From NCBI GenBank assembly GCA_947625015.1, contig CANQMR010000003.1:62001-126000 (forward strand): 64,000 nucleotides of DNA. Direction: 5' to 3'. Shown piece by piece: positions 1 through 9,172 of this stretch. Origin of the DNA: an uncultured Lachnospiraceae bacterium (GTDB taxonomy: Bacteria; Bacillota; Clostridia; Lachnospirales; Lachnospiraceae). Both the position numbers and the translations under genes were made by a program. Positions within the stretch are counted from its first letter, which is position 1. Each line of letters opens with the position of its first letter. The notes under the pieces are model-generated. The model was not told where the DNA came from and ran no database searches. It saw nothing but the letters and a program-made list of their open reading frames with translations.

Positions 1-2
1 TT

Positions 3-2531
3 TCCGAGGGGGCCTCTACCATTACGCAACAGCTGATTAAAAATCAAATTTTCAATGTGGGCTTAAATGAAAGCACCTTTATGGATTCCTTAAAACGTAA
101 GATTCAGGAGCAGTATCTTGCAATCGAATTGGAAAAACAGATAGACAAAAAAGATATATTGGAACTTTACTTAAACGCCATTTATCTAGGCTCCGGCGCT
201 AACGGAATCCAGACTGCCTCTGAAATCTATTTTGACAAAGAAAATCTTAATGATCTTACCATTTCAGAATGTGCAGTAATTGCTGCAATTACCCAAAGTC
301 CCACTGAATATGACCCCACGCTTCATCCTGAAAATAATCAAAAACGTAAAAATATAGTTTTACAGAAAATGTTGGAGCAAAACCTGATTACCCAGGCAGA
401 ATATGATGAGGCCATGGCAGATGACGTATACGCCAGGATTTCAACCAAGAACGAAGACGATTCTCAAAAGAAGAAATCCTATAATTCTTATTATATTGAC
501 GCCGTAATCAAATCCCTGACTACTCAGCTTGTAGAGGAGCTGGACTATACAGAGACCCAGGCATACAATGCCATCTATTCCGGCGGTCTCAGCATTTACA
601 TCAATCAAGATGCGGCAATTCAGAAAATATGCGACAATGAAATTAACAATCCCGACAATTATCCTGCCGGTACCAGTGTTGCGCTTAATTATGCGCTGAC
701 TTTAAACGATCCGAGAACCGGCAACTTATATAATTATTCCAGCAATAATCTGTTAGCTTACTATCAGGAAAAAACCGGCAATCCCAAATACAACCTGATT
801 TACTCCAGCGAGGAAACCGCCCGGGCAGCGGCAGACGAATACAAGGAATACATTAAAGAAAAAACCGGGTATCAGGAATTTGCTGAATCTTTTTCTACGG
901 TAATACAGCCGCAGACTTCCTTTATCGTTATTGATCAGGCAACCGGCTATGTAAAAGCGGTTTGCGGGGGCAGAGGAGAAAAAAACGGCAACCTCACGCT
1001 TAACCGCGCAACCGAATCTAAACGGCAGCCCGGTTCCACTTTTAAAGTGTTAGCCGCATATGTACCCGCGCTTGATACCGCCGGCATGACTTTGGCAACC
1101 AGCTTTGTAGACGAGCCGACAAACTACAGCAACGGTACGCCAATTAAAAACTGGTATGCCGGATACCGGGGACAGCAAACCATACGAACTGCAATCAAAG
1201 ATTCCATGAACATCATTACTGTAAAATGTTTTCAGGAGGTAACTCCACAGGTAGGATATGACTATCTGTGCAACATGGGCATCACTACCCTGAAAAATGG
1301 CGAATCCTCTGTTAATGGCATAGCAGAAAATGACATCAATGAATCCATGTGTCTGGGCGGACTGACAGAAGGCGTGACTAACCTGGAGCTTACCGCCGCC
1401 TATGCATCTATCGCTAACGCCGGTACCTACGTTGAGCCCACCTTTTATTCCAAAGTGCTTGATCATGACGGCAACATTCTAATTGATAACACGCCTGACA
1501 CCAAACAGGTAATGAAAGAGACCACCGCGTGGCTGATTAACGACGCCATGCAGGATGTCGTTACTTCCGGTACCGGCACTGCCGCAAGACTTTCCAGCGG
1601 CATGGTAGTAGCCGGGAAAACAGGAACGACGTCAAATAATTATGATTATTGGTTCTGTGGTTCCACCCCTTACTATACTGCCGGAATATGGATGGGTTAC
1701 GATTCCAATACCGATTTTTCCAATGGCAATTACCACAAGGCAATCTGGCGCAAAATCATGGATGAAATTGTAGCCAAAGAAGAGCAGGACACTTCCGCTT
1801 CCTTTGATAAGCCAAGCGACATTGTGACTGCCCAGGTATGCTCTACTTCCGGTATGCTTCCCGCCAAGGGACAATGCAAAAGCACGATTACAGAATATTT
1901 TTCAAAAGATACGGTTCCCACCGAGACCTGCGATCAGCATCAGGTAATAGAACTTTGTAACCAAAGTCATTACAAAGCTACAGAAAACTGTCCTGAAACC
2001 ACCAAATATCACTATTCTGTAAATGAAGATGGGGAAATCACACTCAAGGACGCCGATTTCACTTTACCGGTTGATTTTAATACGATCGATTGTCCTATTC
2101 ATGCAAAAGATGACGGAGACGATAATGAAAATGACAATGCCGATAGTGACAACAATTCCCCAAGCAACACATACAGTGACGTCTTTACTATCTCGACAAT
2201 GGTAGAAGGCGGCGGCAGTATATCTGGACCAACAGAGGCAGGATTTGGAGAAACCATAACGCTTACCTTTATACCAAACAGCGGATATACCATTTCCAAT
2301 ATTACTGTAGACGGTATTGCAAAGGGGGCAATCGAATCCTATACTTTTGAAAACATTACCAGCAACCACTCCGTTATCGCCACCTTTGCCGCCAATGAAC
2401 AGGCACAGCCCGTTCCCACAGAGGAAGTCGTTCCGGGGAATGCGGTTTTCAGGGAAAATCCCCCCTGGAAAAAGCACAACATTTTTGCCAGGCTTACGTT
2501 AGCCGCTAAAAATATTTTGCATTTATCTTGA
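3..2531 (+). CDS. Class A penicillin-binding protein (PBP1A type), 5' end cut by window
   Basis: Bifunctional peptidoglycan glycosyltransferase/transpeptidase anchored outside the membrane. The reading frame is open to the window edge and begins inside the GT51 domain, with its GASTITQQLIKN motif at bases 9-44, so the N-terminal anchor is missing. Counting from the internal GTG at base 57, the transpeptidase motifs are STFK (327-330), SMN (383-385) and KTGT (521-524). A cysteine-containing linker (about 600-690) follows, then a domain at about 715-785 that resembles divergent InlB B-repeat or bacterial-repeat folds, and a short basic hydrophobic tail. An extra C-terminal wall or surface-binding module is common in clostridial PBPs; its role here is inferred. 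The gene converges on spoVAE, with a hairpin between them. The enzyme assignment is secure. Confidence 0.95.
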   Translation, partial: SEGASTITQQLIKNQIFNVGLNESTFMDSLKRKIQEQYLAIELEKQIDKKDILELYLNAIYLGSGANGIQTASEIYFDKENLNDLTISECAVIAAITQSPTEYDPTLHPENNQKRKNIVLQKMLEQNLITQAEYDEAMADDVYARISTKNEDDSQKKKSYNSYYIDAVIKSLTTQLVEELDYTETQAYNAIYSGGLSIYINQDAAIQKICDNEINNPDNYPAGTSVALNYALTLNDPRTGNLYNYSSNNLLAYYQEKTGNPKYNLIYSSEETARAAADEYKEYIKEKTGYQEFAESFSTVIQPQTSFIVIDQATGYVKAVCGGRGEKNGNLTLNRATESKRQPGSTFKVLAAYVPALDTAGMTLATSFVDEPTNYSNGTPIKNWYAGYRGQQTIRTAIKDSMNIITVKCFQEVTPQVGYDYLCNMGITTLKNGESSVNGIAENDINESMCLGGLTEGVTNLELTAAYASIANAGTYVEPTFYSKVLDHDGNILIDNTPDTKQVMKETTAWLINDAMQDVVTSGTGTAARLSSGMVVAGKTGTTSNNYDYWFCGSTPYYTAGIWMGYDSNTDFSNGNYHKAIWRKIMDEIVAKEEQDTSASFDKPSDIVTAQVCSTSGMLPAKGQCKSTITEYFSKDTVPTETCDQHQVIELCNQSHYKATENCPETTKYHYSVNEDGEITLKDADFTLPVDFNTIDCPIHAKDDGDDNENDNADSDNNSPSNTYSDVFTISTMVEGGGSISGPTEAGFGETITLTFIPNSGYTISNITVDGIAKGAIESYTFENITSNHSVIATFAANEQAQPVPTEEVVPGNAVFRENPPWKKHNIFARLTLAAKNILHLS

Positions 2532-2538
2532 TAAATAT

Positions 2539-2590
2539 AACGGGTAGTTCCTGAATGCACTTGTGCACAAATTCGAAACTACCCGTTTTT
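2539..2590. terminator. Bidirectional terminator between PBP1A and spoVAE
   Basis: Perfect 11-bp inverted repeat, AACGGGTAGTT at 2539-2549 and AACTACCCGTT at 2577-2587, followed by a T run on the plus strand. It sits between two convergent genes, so it probably serves both. A minor GCAC/GTGC hairpin lies in the loop. Confidence 0.85.
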
Positions 2591-2594
2591 CATT

Positions 2595-2951
2595 CTATTT
2601 TGCCATCTTCGGCTGGAAGATTAAAGACGCCAGATAGGCAAAGACCAGCGCAGCCGAAGTTCCCACCGCAGCCATCTTAAAGCCGCCCCGGAACACGCCG
2701 ATAAATCCGTCGCTGTCAATGGCCTCCTTGATTCCCTTCCACAGGTTATATCCAAACCCGGTCAGGGGAACAGAAGCCCCGCTGCCGGCAAAATCCAGGA
2801 AAGGTTCATAGATTTGCAAAGCCCCAAGAATCGCTCCTGTGCAGACTAAAATTACCATAATCCTGCCGGGCATCAACTTCGTTTTCTCCATAAGCACCTG
2901 CGCCGCTGCGCAGATTAATCCGCCAATAATAAATGCTTTAATATAATCCAT
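2595..2951 (-). CDS. spoVAE: Stage V sporulation protein AE (SpoVAE/SpoVAEb)
   Basis: Small integral membrane subunit of the SpoVA channel, which moves Ca-dipicolinic acid into the forespore and releases it at germination. The 118 residues hold several hydrophobic segments and the conserved family region around GSGASVPLTGFGYNLWKG (57-74). Length is normal for the family. It starts 11 bp after spoVAD, so the two are cotranscribed. spoVAA, AB and AC, which often sit beside these genes, are about 12 kb away on the other strand. SpoVA genes are usually sigma-G controlled; I could not assign a convincing sigma-G promoter here. Confidence 0.93.
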   Translation of the reverse strand: MDYIKAFIIGGLICAAAQVLMEKTKLMPGRIMVILVCTGAILGALQIYEPFLDFAGSGASVPLTGFGYNLWKGIKEAIDSDGFIGVFRGGFKMAAVGTSAALVFAYLASLIFQPKMAK

Positions 2952-2962
2952 ATTTCCTCCTT

Positions 2963-3988
2963 CTATGCATTTTTTCGTTTTTCCAGCACCACAGCATGGG
3001 CAATGCCGGGAACAGACTGCCCTTCGTTAAAGCTGACTGTGGAAAGCAATGCTCCTGTCGGCACAAATAAAATCCGGTTAGTGGTGCCCTTTTTAAGCTC
3101 TCCCATCAGCTTTCCCGCCAGTGTGACTGCCGAACATCCGCAGCCCGAACCGCCCGCATGGGTATCCTGTTCCGGATCGTCGTAAATTTCCATACCGCAG
3201 TCCATATGCACCTTGGAAATGTCATATCCCTGATCCTTTAATAGTTTACATAATATTTCTTTTCCTATTTTGCCTAAATCTCCGGTAACAATCCGGTCAT
3301 AATCCTCCGGCTGCCTTTTGAAATCCTTTAAATGCTGATAGATGACGTCGGCTGCCGCAGGCGCCATGCAGGCTCCCATATTCAGGGAATCCTTTACGCC
3401 GTAATCCACTACCTTTCCTGTGGTAATCCCCGGAATCATTACATCTCCATATTCCTTGGAAAGCACAAATGCGCCGCAGCCTGTCACTGTCCAGGTGGAC
3501 GACATCGGCCTCTGGTTGCCATATTCTAACGGAAACCGGAACTGTTTTTCCGCGCTGCCGAAGTGGCTGGAGGCAACAGCCATCACTGTGTCCGCATACC
3601 CGCCATGGACCGTCATGGCCGCCAAAGACAGGGCTTCCCCCATAGTAGAGCACGCTCCGTAAAGGCCGAACAGCGGGATATTAAAATCCATTAAGCCAAA
3701 GGTAGTGGCAATCAACTGTCCCAACAAATCCCCGGCAAAGAGATAACGCACATCCTCCGTCTTTAACTTTGCCTTGCGGATAGCCAAAAGGGAAGTCTGC
3801 TTCATCAGCTCGCTTTCTCCCTCCTCCCAGGAATCCTTTCCAAAGGTGGGGTCCTCTATCACTTCATCAAAGGTATCCTTAAGCGGCCCTTCGCCTTCCT
3901 TCTGGCCCACAATACATGCGGAAGACATAACATATACCGGCTTTTCAAAGGCTAAGCTCTGTTTTCCCACTTGTAATTCCGTAACCAT
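2963..3988 (-). CDS. spoVAD: Stage V sporulation protein AD (SpoVAD)
   Basis: Thiolase-fold protein of the SpoVA complex; the family is known to bind dipicolinic acid and to act in DPA uptake and release. The 341 residues are full length, with the characteristic GLYGACSTMGEALSLAA region and the glycine/cysteine-rich GGSGCGCSAVTLAGK stretch. A GAGGTG ribosome site precedes the ATG. First gene of a two-gene unit with spoVAE. Upstream, toward the lipoprotein gene, lies a rho-independent terminator and no spoVAC, which marks one end of the apparent spoVA break. Confidence 0.95.
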   Translation of the reverse strand: MVTELQVGKQSLAFEKPVYVMSSACIVGQKEGEGPLKDTFDEVIEDPTFGKDSWEEGESELMKQTSLLAIRKAKLKTEDVRYLFAGDLLGQLIATTFGLMDFNIPLFGLYGACSTMGEALSLAAMTVHGGYADTVMAVASSHFGSAEKQFRFPLEYGNQRPMSSTWTVTGCGAFVLSKEYGDVMIPGITTGKVVDYGVKDSLNMGACMAPAAADVIYQHLKDFKRQPEDYDRIVTGDLGKIGKEILCKLLKDQGYDISKVHMDCGMEIYDDPEQDTHAGGSGCGCSAVTLAGKLMGELKKGTTNRILFVPTGALLSTVSFNEGQSVPGIAHAVVLEKRKNA

Positions 3989-4044
3989 ACATTCACCTCA
4001 ATTCTGCATATAATACCCTTTCGGAATCTCTCTCCGAAAATGCA

Positions 4045-4074
4045 AAAAGGCGCTATCTTTCGATAACACCTTTT
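4045..4074 (-). terminator. Terminator upstream of spoVAD
   Basis: On the minus strand an 11-bp stem (4062-4072 pairing with 4047-4057, one G-T pair) with a GAAA loop and a following T run. It ends transcription of the small lipoprotein gene, so spoVAD-spoVAE must have its own promoter in the remaining 60 bp. Confidence 0.75.
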
Positions 4075-4171
4075 CCTCACTTTTAGTATAACAACAGATT
4101 GTCTTTTTATGCAGTTTTTCAGACAGAATAAAATGATTTCCAAATAATGCCATGCAAAAAGCGAATGGAAA

Positions 4172-4378
4172 TTATTCTTCCTCTATCTGGCTCGCATTCT
4201 GTTCAAACTGCTTTGTCTGTTCATTTACATCCTCCACAGCATCCTCTGCTTTTTCCTTTTGCTCAATGGCAATCTCCTCCGCCGAACGAATCCGTTCTTC
4301 ATCCGCATTACTGCCGCAGCCCACAGACATACCCATGACAAGCAAAAGCAACAAGCCCAGACCAAATTTTTTAATCAT
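4172..4378 (-). CDS. Small predicted lipoprotein
   Basis: A 68-residue product with a basic N-terminus (MIKKFG), a hydrophobic run (LGLLLLLVMGMSV) and a possible lipobox ending in GC at residues 20-21, which would be cut and lipidated by Lgt/Lsp. The mature part is short, acidic and helical (EEIAIEQKEKAEDAVEDV), compatible with a coiled-coil linker on the outer face of the membrane. I chose the ATG at 4378 because the signal peptide begins there; an earlier in-frame start exists at 4411. No function is recognised. It lies 79 bp downstream of the CbiT-like gene and is followed by a terminator. Confidence 0.7.
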   Translation of the reverse strand: MIKKFGLGLLLLLVMGMSVGCGSNADEERIRSAEEIAIEQKEKAEDAVEDVNEQTKQFEQNASQIEEE

Positions 4379-4457
4379 AACCGTTCTCCTTTTTGATAAA
4401 TCCGTTCCCAAAACCTTCCCTGCATAACAGACGGCTGTGTAGGAAACGCCGCCAATA

Positions 4458-5375
4458 TCATCCTGCCTCGCCGCTGATCATCCAGGGCGACGGCTGCGCC
4501 ACCATGACGCTCCGCTTGTCGGTCTTAGATACTGCAATCTGCAATACCTCCGTATTATTAATATTATATTTTGTGAAAATATTTTTAATGCTTACCAGCA
4601 TATCCAACTCTAAGGTATAGATAATAAACTGGCATTTGGGATTGACCTTTAACAATACCTTAATCTCATCCTCCAAACGCTTAGAGGCCACGATAAACGC
4701 AAGTCTCGGCTTGGGCACCTTCGCCATATGCTCCTCGGTAACGCCCGGAATGATTTCTATGTTATGTACGCCGAATTTGCTTACATTGTCCTGCAAAGAA
4801 CGCATATCCCGCTCATCCGGCTCCACAGCAATAATCGTGCCCTCGCTGGCTTCAATGGCCGCCTCAATCGCAATACTCTCGCCGCTCACAATACAGATGG
4901 TGTCGCCTACATCACAGGATAACATATTCATAATGACGGCCCGAATCTCATGTCCCACATAATTGACAGAGCCCTTGGAGAAAAATTCATTCTTAATGCC
5001 GTACCGGGAAGCCTCCCTTGTATTCTCATTGATAATGAAAATGACCACAGGCTCCGTAATCTTCTTGTCCATAAATTCCTTGACCTTGCAGTTTTCCACC
5101 TTGCCATCCTTGCTTAAGCCTCTGCCAATCCACATATCCAACTCGCCGTAGTCCCCTTCCCACAGCTCGTAGAACAAATCCGGCTGGCTTTCATCTGCAA
5201 AAATCATCACCCGCTTGTGCGTCTCAATGGTAGGCAGCACATTTTTCTTTTTGCCGCAGATATTGAGCATCTTAATCTTTTCCGGACTCACCCCCATACG
5301 GTCCGCAAAGCTGCCCACCCAGGCAAGCATCTCCCCTGTGGTATACAATTCCATTCCGCTTGACTCCATAACCAT
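4458..5375 (-). CDS. Orphan CbiE/CbiT-like methyltransferase homologue, degenerate SAM motif
   Basis: The C-terminal half (about 125-304) follows precorrin-6Y C15-methyltransferase (CbiT/CobL) in order: a VGHEIRAVIM entry helix, a GD-x-I-x-I strand, AVEPDE for the ribose-binding acidic residue, NVSKFGVHNIEII and a terminal ISGE. The first 120 residues look like an eroded CbiE domain. The glycine-rich SAM loop, normally DIGAGTG, reads IVSGESIAIEAA (162-173), so it lacks the usual DxGxGxG pattern. No other cobalamin gene is near, and the protein may no longer methylate a corrinoid. AGGAGGAGGT precedes the start; an ATG two codons later is also possible. The fold is fairly sure, the function is not. 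Confidence 0.65.
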   Translation of the reverse strand: MVMESSGMELYTTGEMLAWVGSFADRMGVSPEKIKMLNICGKKKNVLPTIETHKRVMIFADESQPDLFYELWEGDYGELDMWIGRGLSKDGKVENCKVKEFMDKKITEPVVIFIINENTREASRYGIKNEFFSKGSVNYVGHEIRAVIMNMLSCDVGDTICIVSGESIAIEAAIEASEGTIIAVEPDERDMRSLQDNVSKFGVHNIEIIPGVTEEHMAKVPKPRLAFIVASKRLEDEIKVLLKVNPKCQFIIYTLELDMLVSIKNIFTKYNINNTEVLQIAVSKTDKRSVMVAQPSPWMISGEAG

Positions 5376-5462
5376 ACCTCCTCCTATCTACCGGATACAC
5401 AAATGTATCCTTCCCTGTTTTATCTGTATTTTACTCCTGCAAAAGCCATCTGTCAAAGACAA

Positions 5463-7169
5463 CTACTGAATATGCAGCAGTCCCCGGCAGCGGTTCAATG
5501 TCTCGTATATTTCCTGTTTTCTGGGAATAACGAGATTACCGGCAATGCCGCCGTCGCAAAATGCGGCAAACCCCTTTTGTTCTATGGCAGTGTAAAGCCG
5601 CTCTACCGCCTGTCCTAAAGTCTGCTTTCCGTCAAAGCAATGCAGTTTCATATGTTTTACAATCAGCACTAAGGCGGATAGCTGTTCCGTATCCACAAGC
5701 TGTTCCACATAGCGCAAATCCACCGTTTCCTTATTGATGGAAATGCTCTCTTTCCCTAACACCTTGGTCTTAATCCGGTTCTCCTTTAAAAATGCTTGAT
5801 CCCTTGCCACAACGCGCTGGAATATGGGTTCCTCCGCAGCCGTTACCCCTTCCTCTGCCATCGGGAAATCACTCGCCTCCCTTTTGGCAATCTTCGTAAT
5901 CTCCACAGGCTGGTAGCGGTTCATCTGTACCACGCAGTCCGCCTTATGGAAATAGGAGCCGGAGCTTCCTGCCACCAAAATCGTGGAAATGCCAAACCGT
6001 TCATACAATTCCTGCACCCTGTCAATAAAGGGAATGATCGGCTCCACATCTCTATGTACCACACGCTGCATCAGTTCATCCCGAATCATAAAGTTGGTGG
6101 CGCTGGTATCCTCATCAATCAGGAACACTTTGGAACCGGCTTCTATCGCCTCCACCATATTGGCAGCCTGAGAGGTACTGCCGCTGGCATCTTCGGAATA
6201 AAATGCCGCCGTATCCTTTCCGTTCGGCAGATTGCGGATAAACATGGAGATATCCACCTTCTGGATATTTCTTCCGTCCTCTGCCCTTAACTTGACTGCC
6301 GAAGCGTCTGTAATCACATATTCCCTGCCATCTCCGGCAATATGGTTATATACGCCTGTTTCCAACGCTTTTAGCAGGGTGGATTTGCCATGATATCCGC
6401 CGCCCACAATCAGGGTAACGCCACGCTTAATCCCCATTCCCTTTAAGAGTCCCGCATGGGGAAGATTAAGCGTTACCTCCATGGAAGCTGGGCTTGTAAA
6501 TACGACTGCATCTTTCATTGGCTGCATGGACACCCCGGATTTTCTGGGCAGCACCGCGCCGTTGGCCACAAAAGCCGCCAGTCCCAGTTCCGGCAGTTGC
6601 CGTCTTATATATTCCTGGTCCTCCGCCAGGTTCGCCGTCTTGATTAGCTCCTCTTTCCGATAGGCGCTAAAAAACAAAGTCTGCTTTACACAGACCGGTA
6701 AAAAATCAAACAATATCTTTTCTAACTCGCCGGAATTAATGGTTCTCCCGTTAGCCGGAAATCCGATCTCCATGCGGACGGTAAGGCTGCCGTCCCTCTC
6801 CTCTATCACGCAGGCGCTCCGGTTAAGAATCTCCTGTCCCGGCTGACTTATGCCAATCAGTCCGCTTTTGCCGGAACCCTTTGCCTTAAAGGAAAACTCC
6901 CGCACCTTAGAAGCCATGCGCCGCAATAAATGGTCCTGCAAGGCAATCCGCTTACAAACGCTGTCATATAAAGCCCTGTCAAACCCCGCCTTTGCGCCGG
7001 CAATCTCCACGCTGACCTTAGAGGGCGCGGCAAACGGATCGCCCTGCACATGATCGATGGATAACACATAATCCGAAAACTGATATTTCCCCTTTGTATC
7101 CTTGTAAGCGGGATATCCCCTGTGGTCAATCCTCCGCAAAAGCTCCCTTAAATCTGTCGCTGATTTCAT
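5463..7169 (-). CDS. ABC-ATPase of the MRB1590/ABC_ATPase (PF09818-like) family
   Basis: A 568-residue stand-alone ATPase with Walker A GGGYHGKST at 256-264, a signature-like SGSTSQAANMVEA at about 329-341 and a Walker B-like LIDEDTSATNF at 350-360. No membrane segment is present. The family is defined by this unusual ABC-type P-loop flanked by N-terminal and C-terminal domains. The trypanosome member MRB1590 acts in RNA editing; the bacterial role is unknown, so nucleic-acid binding here is inference. The start codon overlaps the end of the small gene upstream by four bases (ATGA), which implies translational coupling. Confidence 0.85.
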   Translation of the reverse strand: MKSATDLRELLRRIDHRGYPAYKDTKGKYQFSDYVLSIDHVQGDPFAAPSKVSVEIAGAKAGFDRALYDSVCKRIALQDHLLRRMASKVREFSFKAKGSGKSGLIGISQPGQEILNRSACVIEERDGSLTVRMEIGFPANGRTINSGELEKILFDFLPVCVKQTLFFSAYRKEELIKTANLAEDQEYIRRQLPELGLAAFVANGAVLPRKSGVSMQPMKDAVVFTSPASMEVTLNLPHAGLLKGMGIKRGVTLIVGGGYHGKSTLLKALETGVYNHIAGDGREYVITDASAVKLRAEDGRNIQKVDISMFIRNLPNGKDTAAFYSEDASGSTSQAANMVEAIEAGSKVFLIDEDTSATNFMIRDELMQRVVHRDVEPIIPFIDRVQELYERFGISTILVAGSSGSYFHKADCVVQMNRYQPVEITKIAKREASDFPMAEEGVTAAEEPIFQRVVARDQAFLKENRIKTKVLGKESISINKETVDLRYVEQLVDTEQLSALVLIVKHMKLHCFDGKQTLGQAVERLYTAIEQKGFAAFCDGGIAGNLVIPRKQEIYETLNRCRGLLHIQ

Positions 7170-7372
7170 ATATCCCTCCCGTACTTCTTCTTAAACGTCT
7201 CGATATCCTCCGGGCTGTAGGCTAACTCCGCATATTTTAATTTGCCGGTTGCCGGGTCCCGAAAGCCTACTAACATTTCCCGGTTACAGGTATTCCGGTC
7301 CACCTCGATGGGAAAATCCCTGCACTCCTCCGGAACCTCAAGTTGTTTTTCTTTTCTTTTAAAAATTCCCAT
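7166..7372 (-). CDS. Small conserved-looking hypothetical protein coupled to the ABC-ATPase
   Basis: A 68-residue soluble product beginning MGIFKRKEK, charged throughout and without signal peptide or recognised domain. The ATG at 7372 has GGAGG four bases upstream; an in-frame TTG at 7384 is an alternative. Its stop overlaps the ABC-ATPase start by four bases, and the phosphate transporter gene ends 24 bp upstream, so all three are probably cotranscribed. The tight overlap argues that it is a real gene functionally linked to the ATPase, but I do not recognise it. Confidence 0.6.
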   Translation of the reverse strand: MGIFKRKEKQLEVPEECRDFPIEVDRNTCNREMLVGFRDPATGKLKYAELAYSPEDIETFKKKYGRDI

Positions 7373-7396
7373 GGCTCCTCCCAACTTTGCAATCCG

Positions 7397-9094
7397 TCAT
7401 CCTGCGGAACGGATATAATCTTCCGGAAGGTAACGAAGGTACATATCCTCTGCGACAGCCTCGGTGATATTGTTGCAGTTCTCGCCAATCCTTTCCATGC
7501 TATGGAAAATATTTGCAAAAATATTGGTAAACTCCGGCTTGCATTTGCCTTCCTTAATCCGCTTCTTATGATTCTTACGCACATTTTTTTCCAGCTTGGC
7601 AATCCGCTTCATATATTGCTCCACATCCGCTACGGCAGATTTATCGCCATAGACAATGAGATGGACGGATTCCTGATACATGGCCGTAACCACCTGAAAG
7701 CTCTCCTCAATCTCCTCCATGGCCTTCTTGGAAAATACAAAATCCTTCTCGATTTTTTCCCTGGCGCTCTCTAACAAATCCTTCATGCATTTGCTAATCC
7801 GCTCTAAATCCTCCACGATGTACATTAACTCTGTGGTGTGGGCGGACTGATCCTCATTCAGGCTTCCGGAAGCAAACATGCCGATTAAATAGTTGTAGAT
7901 ATCCGTCTGTATATTGCCTACCCGTCTTGCCGATTTGTCGGCCTTCGCCAAATTGTCCTCGCCGCCCTCTAACATCGCTTTTTTGATATCTGCCAAAAAT
8001 TCACCTAAGCGGGTTGTATAGTTCATAATCTCCTTAGAGGCCAAATGCAAGGCAACCGTCGGCTGGTTCATGACATTGACGTCTAAGAACTGGGAATGTT
8101 TCTCCTCATGGGCCTCATTTTCCGTCACCGGAAGAATCCACATGACAATCTTAACCATCAGCCAGATTAGCGGAATCCAGATTACCGTATTAATCAGGTT
8201 AAACACCGTATGGGCGTTTGCAATCTGCCTTTGTATTACATCCACCTCCGCCCCACTGGGTGAAAATGCCTGAATGACTCTGGTAAACCAGGGAATGATA
8301 CACATAAACACAATGGTACCGCTTACATTAATCAATGTATGGGCAACGGCGGTACGCTTGGCATTCCTAGTCTGCCCAATGGAGGCCAGCATAGCGGTAA
8401 TGGTGGTTCCGATATTACTGCCCAGCAAAATGGGAATTGCCCCCTGCAAACCTAAAATTGAAGTAATCCCGTCCGGTCCCGCCTGCGCCGCAAAATTCTG
8501 TAACACCGCAATGACCGCAGCCGAACTTTGCACCAGCATAGTAATCCCCACGCCTAACAAAAGTCCCAAAACCGGCACATCAGCCACCTTGCCAATCATG
8601 CTCAAAAAGGTAGGGCTCGAAGCCAAAGGCTTCATCGTACTGCCCATCGTCTCAATTCCCAGAAATAAAAATCCAAAGCCGAAAATCATATATCCGATAT
8701 TCTTAGCGATTTCCTTCTTGGCCACAAACACAATCAGAAAGCCGATAAATAAAATCGGGTAAATGTAATCGCTGATATCAAAGGCAATAATCTGCGCCGT
8801 AATGGTCGTACCGATATGGGCGCCTAATATAATGGAAATTGCCTGGGGCAGATCCATTAATCCCGCACTGACAAAACCAATAACCATAACCGTAGTGGCG
8901 CTGCTGCTCTGCAAAACCGCAGTCACAATCGCTCCGGCGACCACACCCATAATGGGGTTTTTCGTCAGCAGGCCCAAAATATATCTCATCTTCTCGCCCG
9001 CTGCCTTCTGGAGACCATCGCTCATCATCTGCATACCAAACAGAAACAACGCCAAACCGCCGAATAATCCGGACAATGTATTCACTAAATCCAT
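7397..9094 (-). CDS. Na/Pi cotransporter family protein with PhoU-like domain (NptA/YjbB type)
   Basis: A membrane transporter of 565 residues. It has the duplicated Na/Pi signature, QSSSAT at 62-67 and a second QSSAA near 188, each inside a hydrophobic repeat, with GAHIGTT and GSNIGTT loops between. After about residue 340 the chain becomes a soluble helical PhoU-like domain, typical of the bacterial NptA branch and probably regulatory on the cytoplasmic side. Likely substrate is inorganic phosphate moved with sodium, in or out. It lies 78 bp downstream of aspS with no clear terminator between. Family assignment is strong, transport direction open. Confidence 0.9.
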   Translation of the reverse strand: MDLVNTLSGLFGGLALFLFGMQMMSDGLQKAAGEKMRYILGLLTKNPIMGVVAGAIVTAVLQSSSATTVMVIGFVSAGLMDLPQAISIILGAHIGTTITAQIIAFDISDYIYPILFIGFLIVFVAKKEIAKNIGYMIFGFGFLFLGIETMGSTMKPLASSPTFLSMIGKVADVPVLGLLLGVGITMLVQSSAAVIAVLQNFAAQAGPDGITSILGLQGAIPILLGSNIGTTITAMLASIGQTRNAKRTAVAHTLINVSGTIVFMCIIPWFTRVIQAFSPSGAEVDVIQRQIANAHTVFNLINTVIWIPLIWLMVKIVMWILPVTENEAHEEKHSQFLDVNVMNQPTVALHLASKEIMNYTTRLGEFLADIKKAMLEGGEDNLAKADKSARRVGNIQTDIYNYLIGMFASGSLNEDQSAHTTELMYIVEDLERISKCMKDLLESAREKIEKDFVFSKKAMEEIEESFQVVTAMYQESVHLIVYGDKSAVADVEQYMKRIAKLEKNVRKNHKKRIKEGKCKPEFTNIFANIFHSMERIGENCNNITEAVAEDMYLRYLPEDYIRSAG

Positions 9095-9172
9095 CTCTTT
9101 ACCTCACAAGTTCTCCCTATATGCTCGCTATCCATACGGCAAGCATGGTTTCGTGCTACTTTTTTGTACCGC

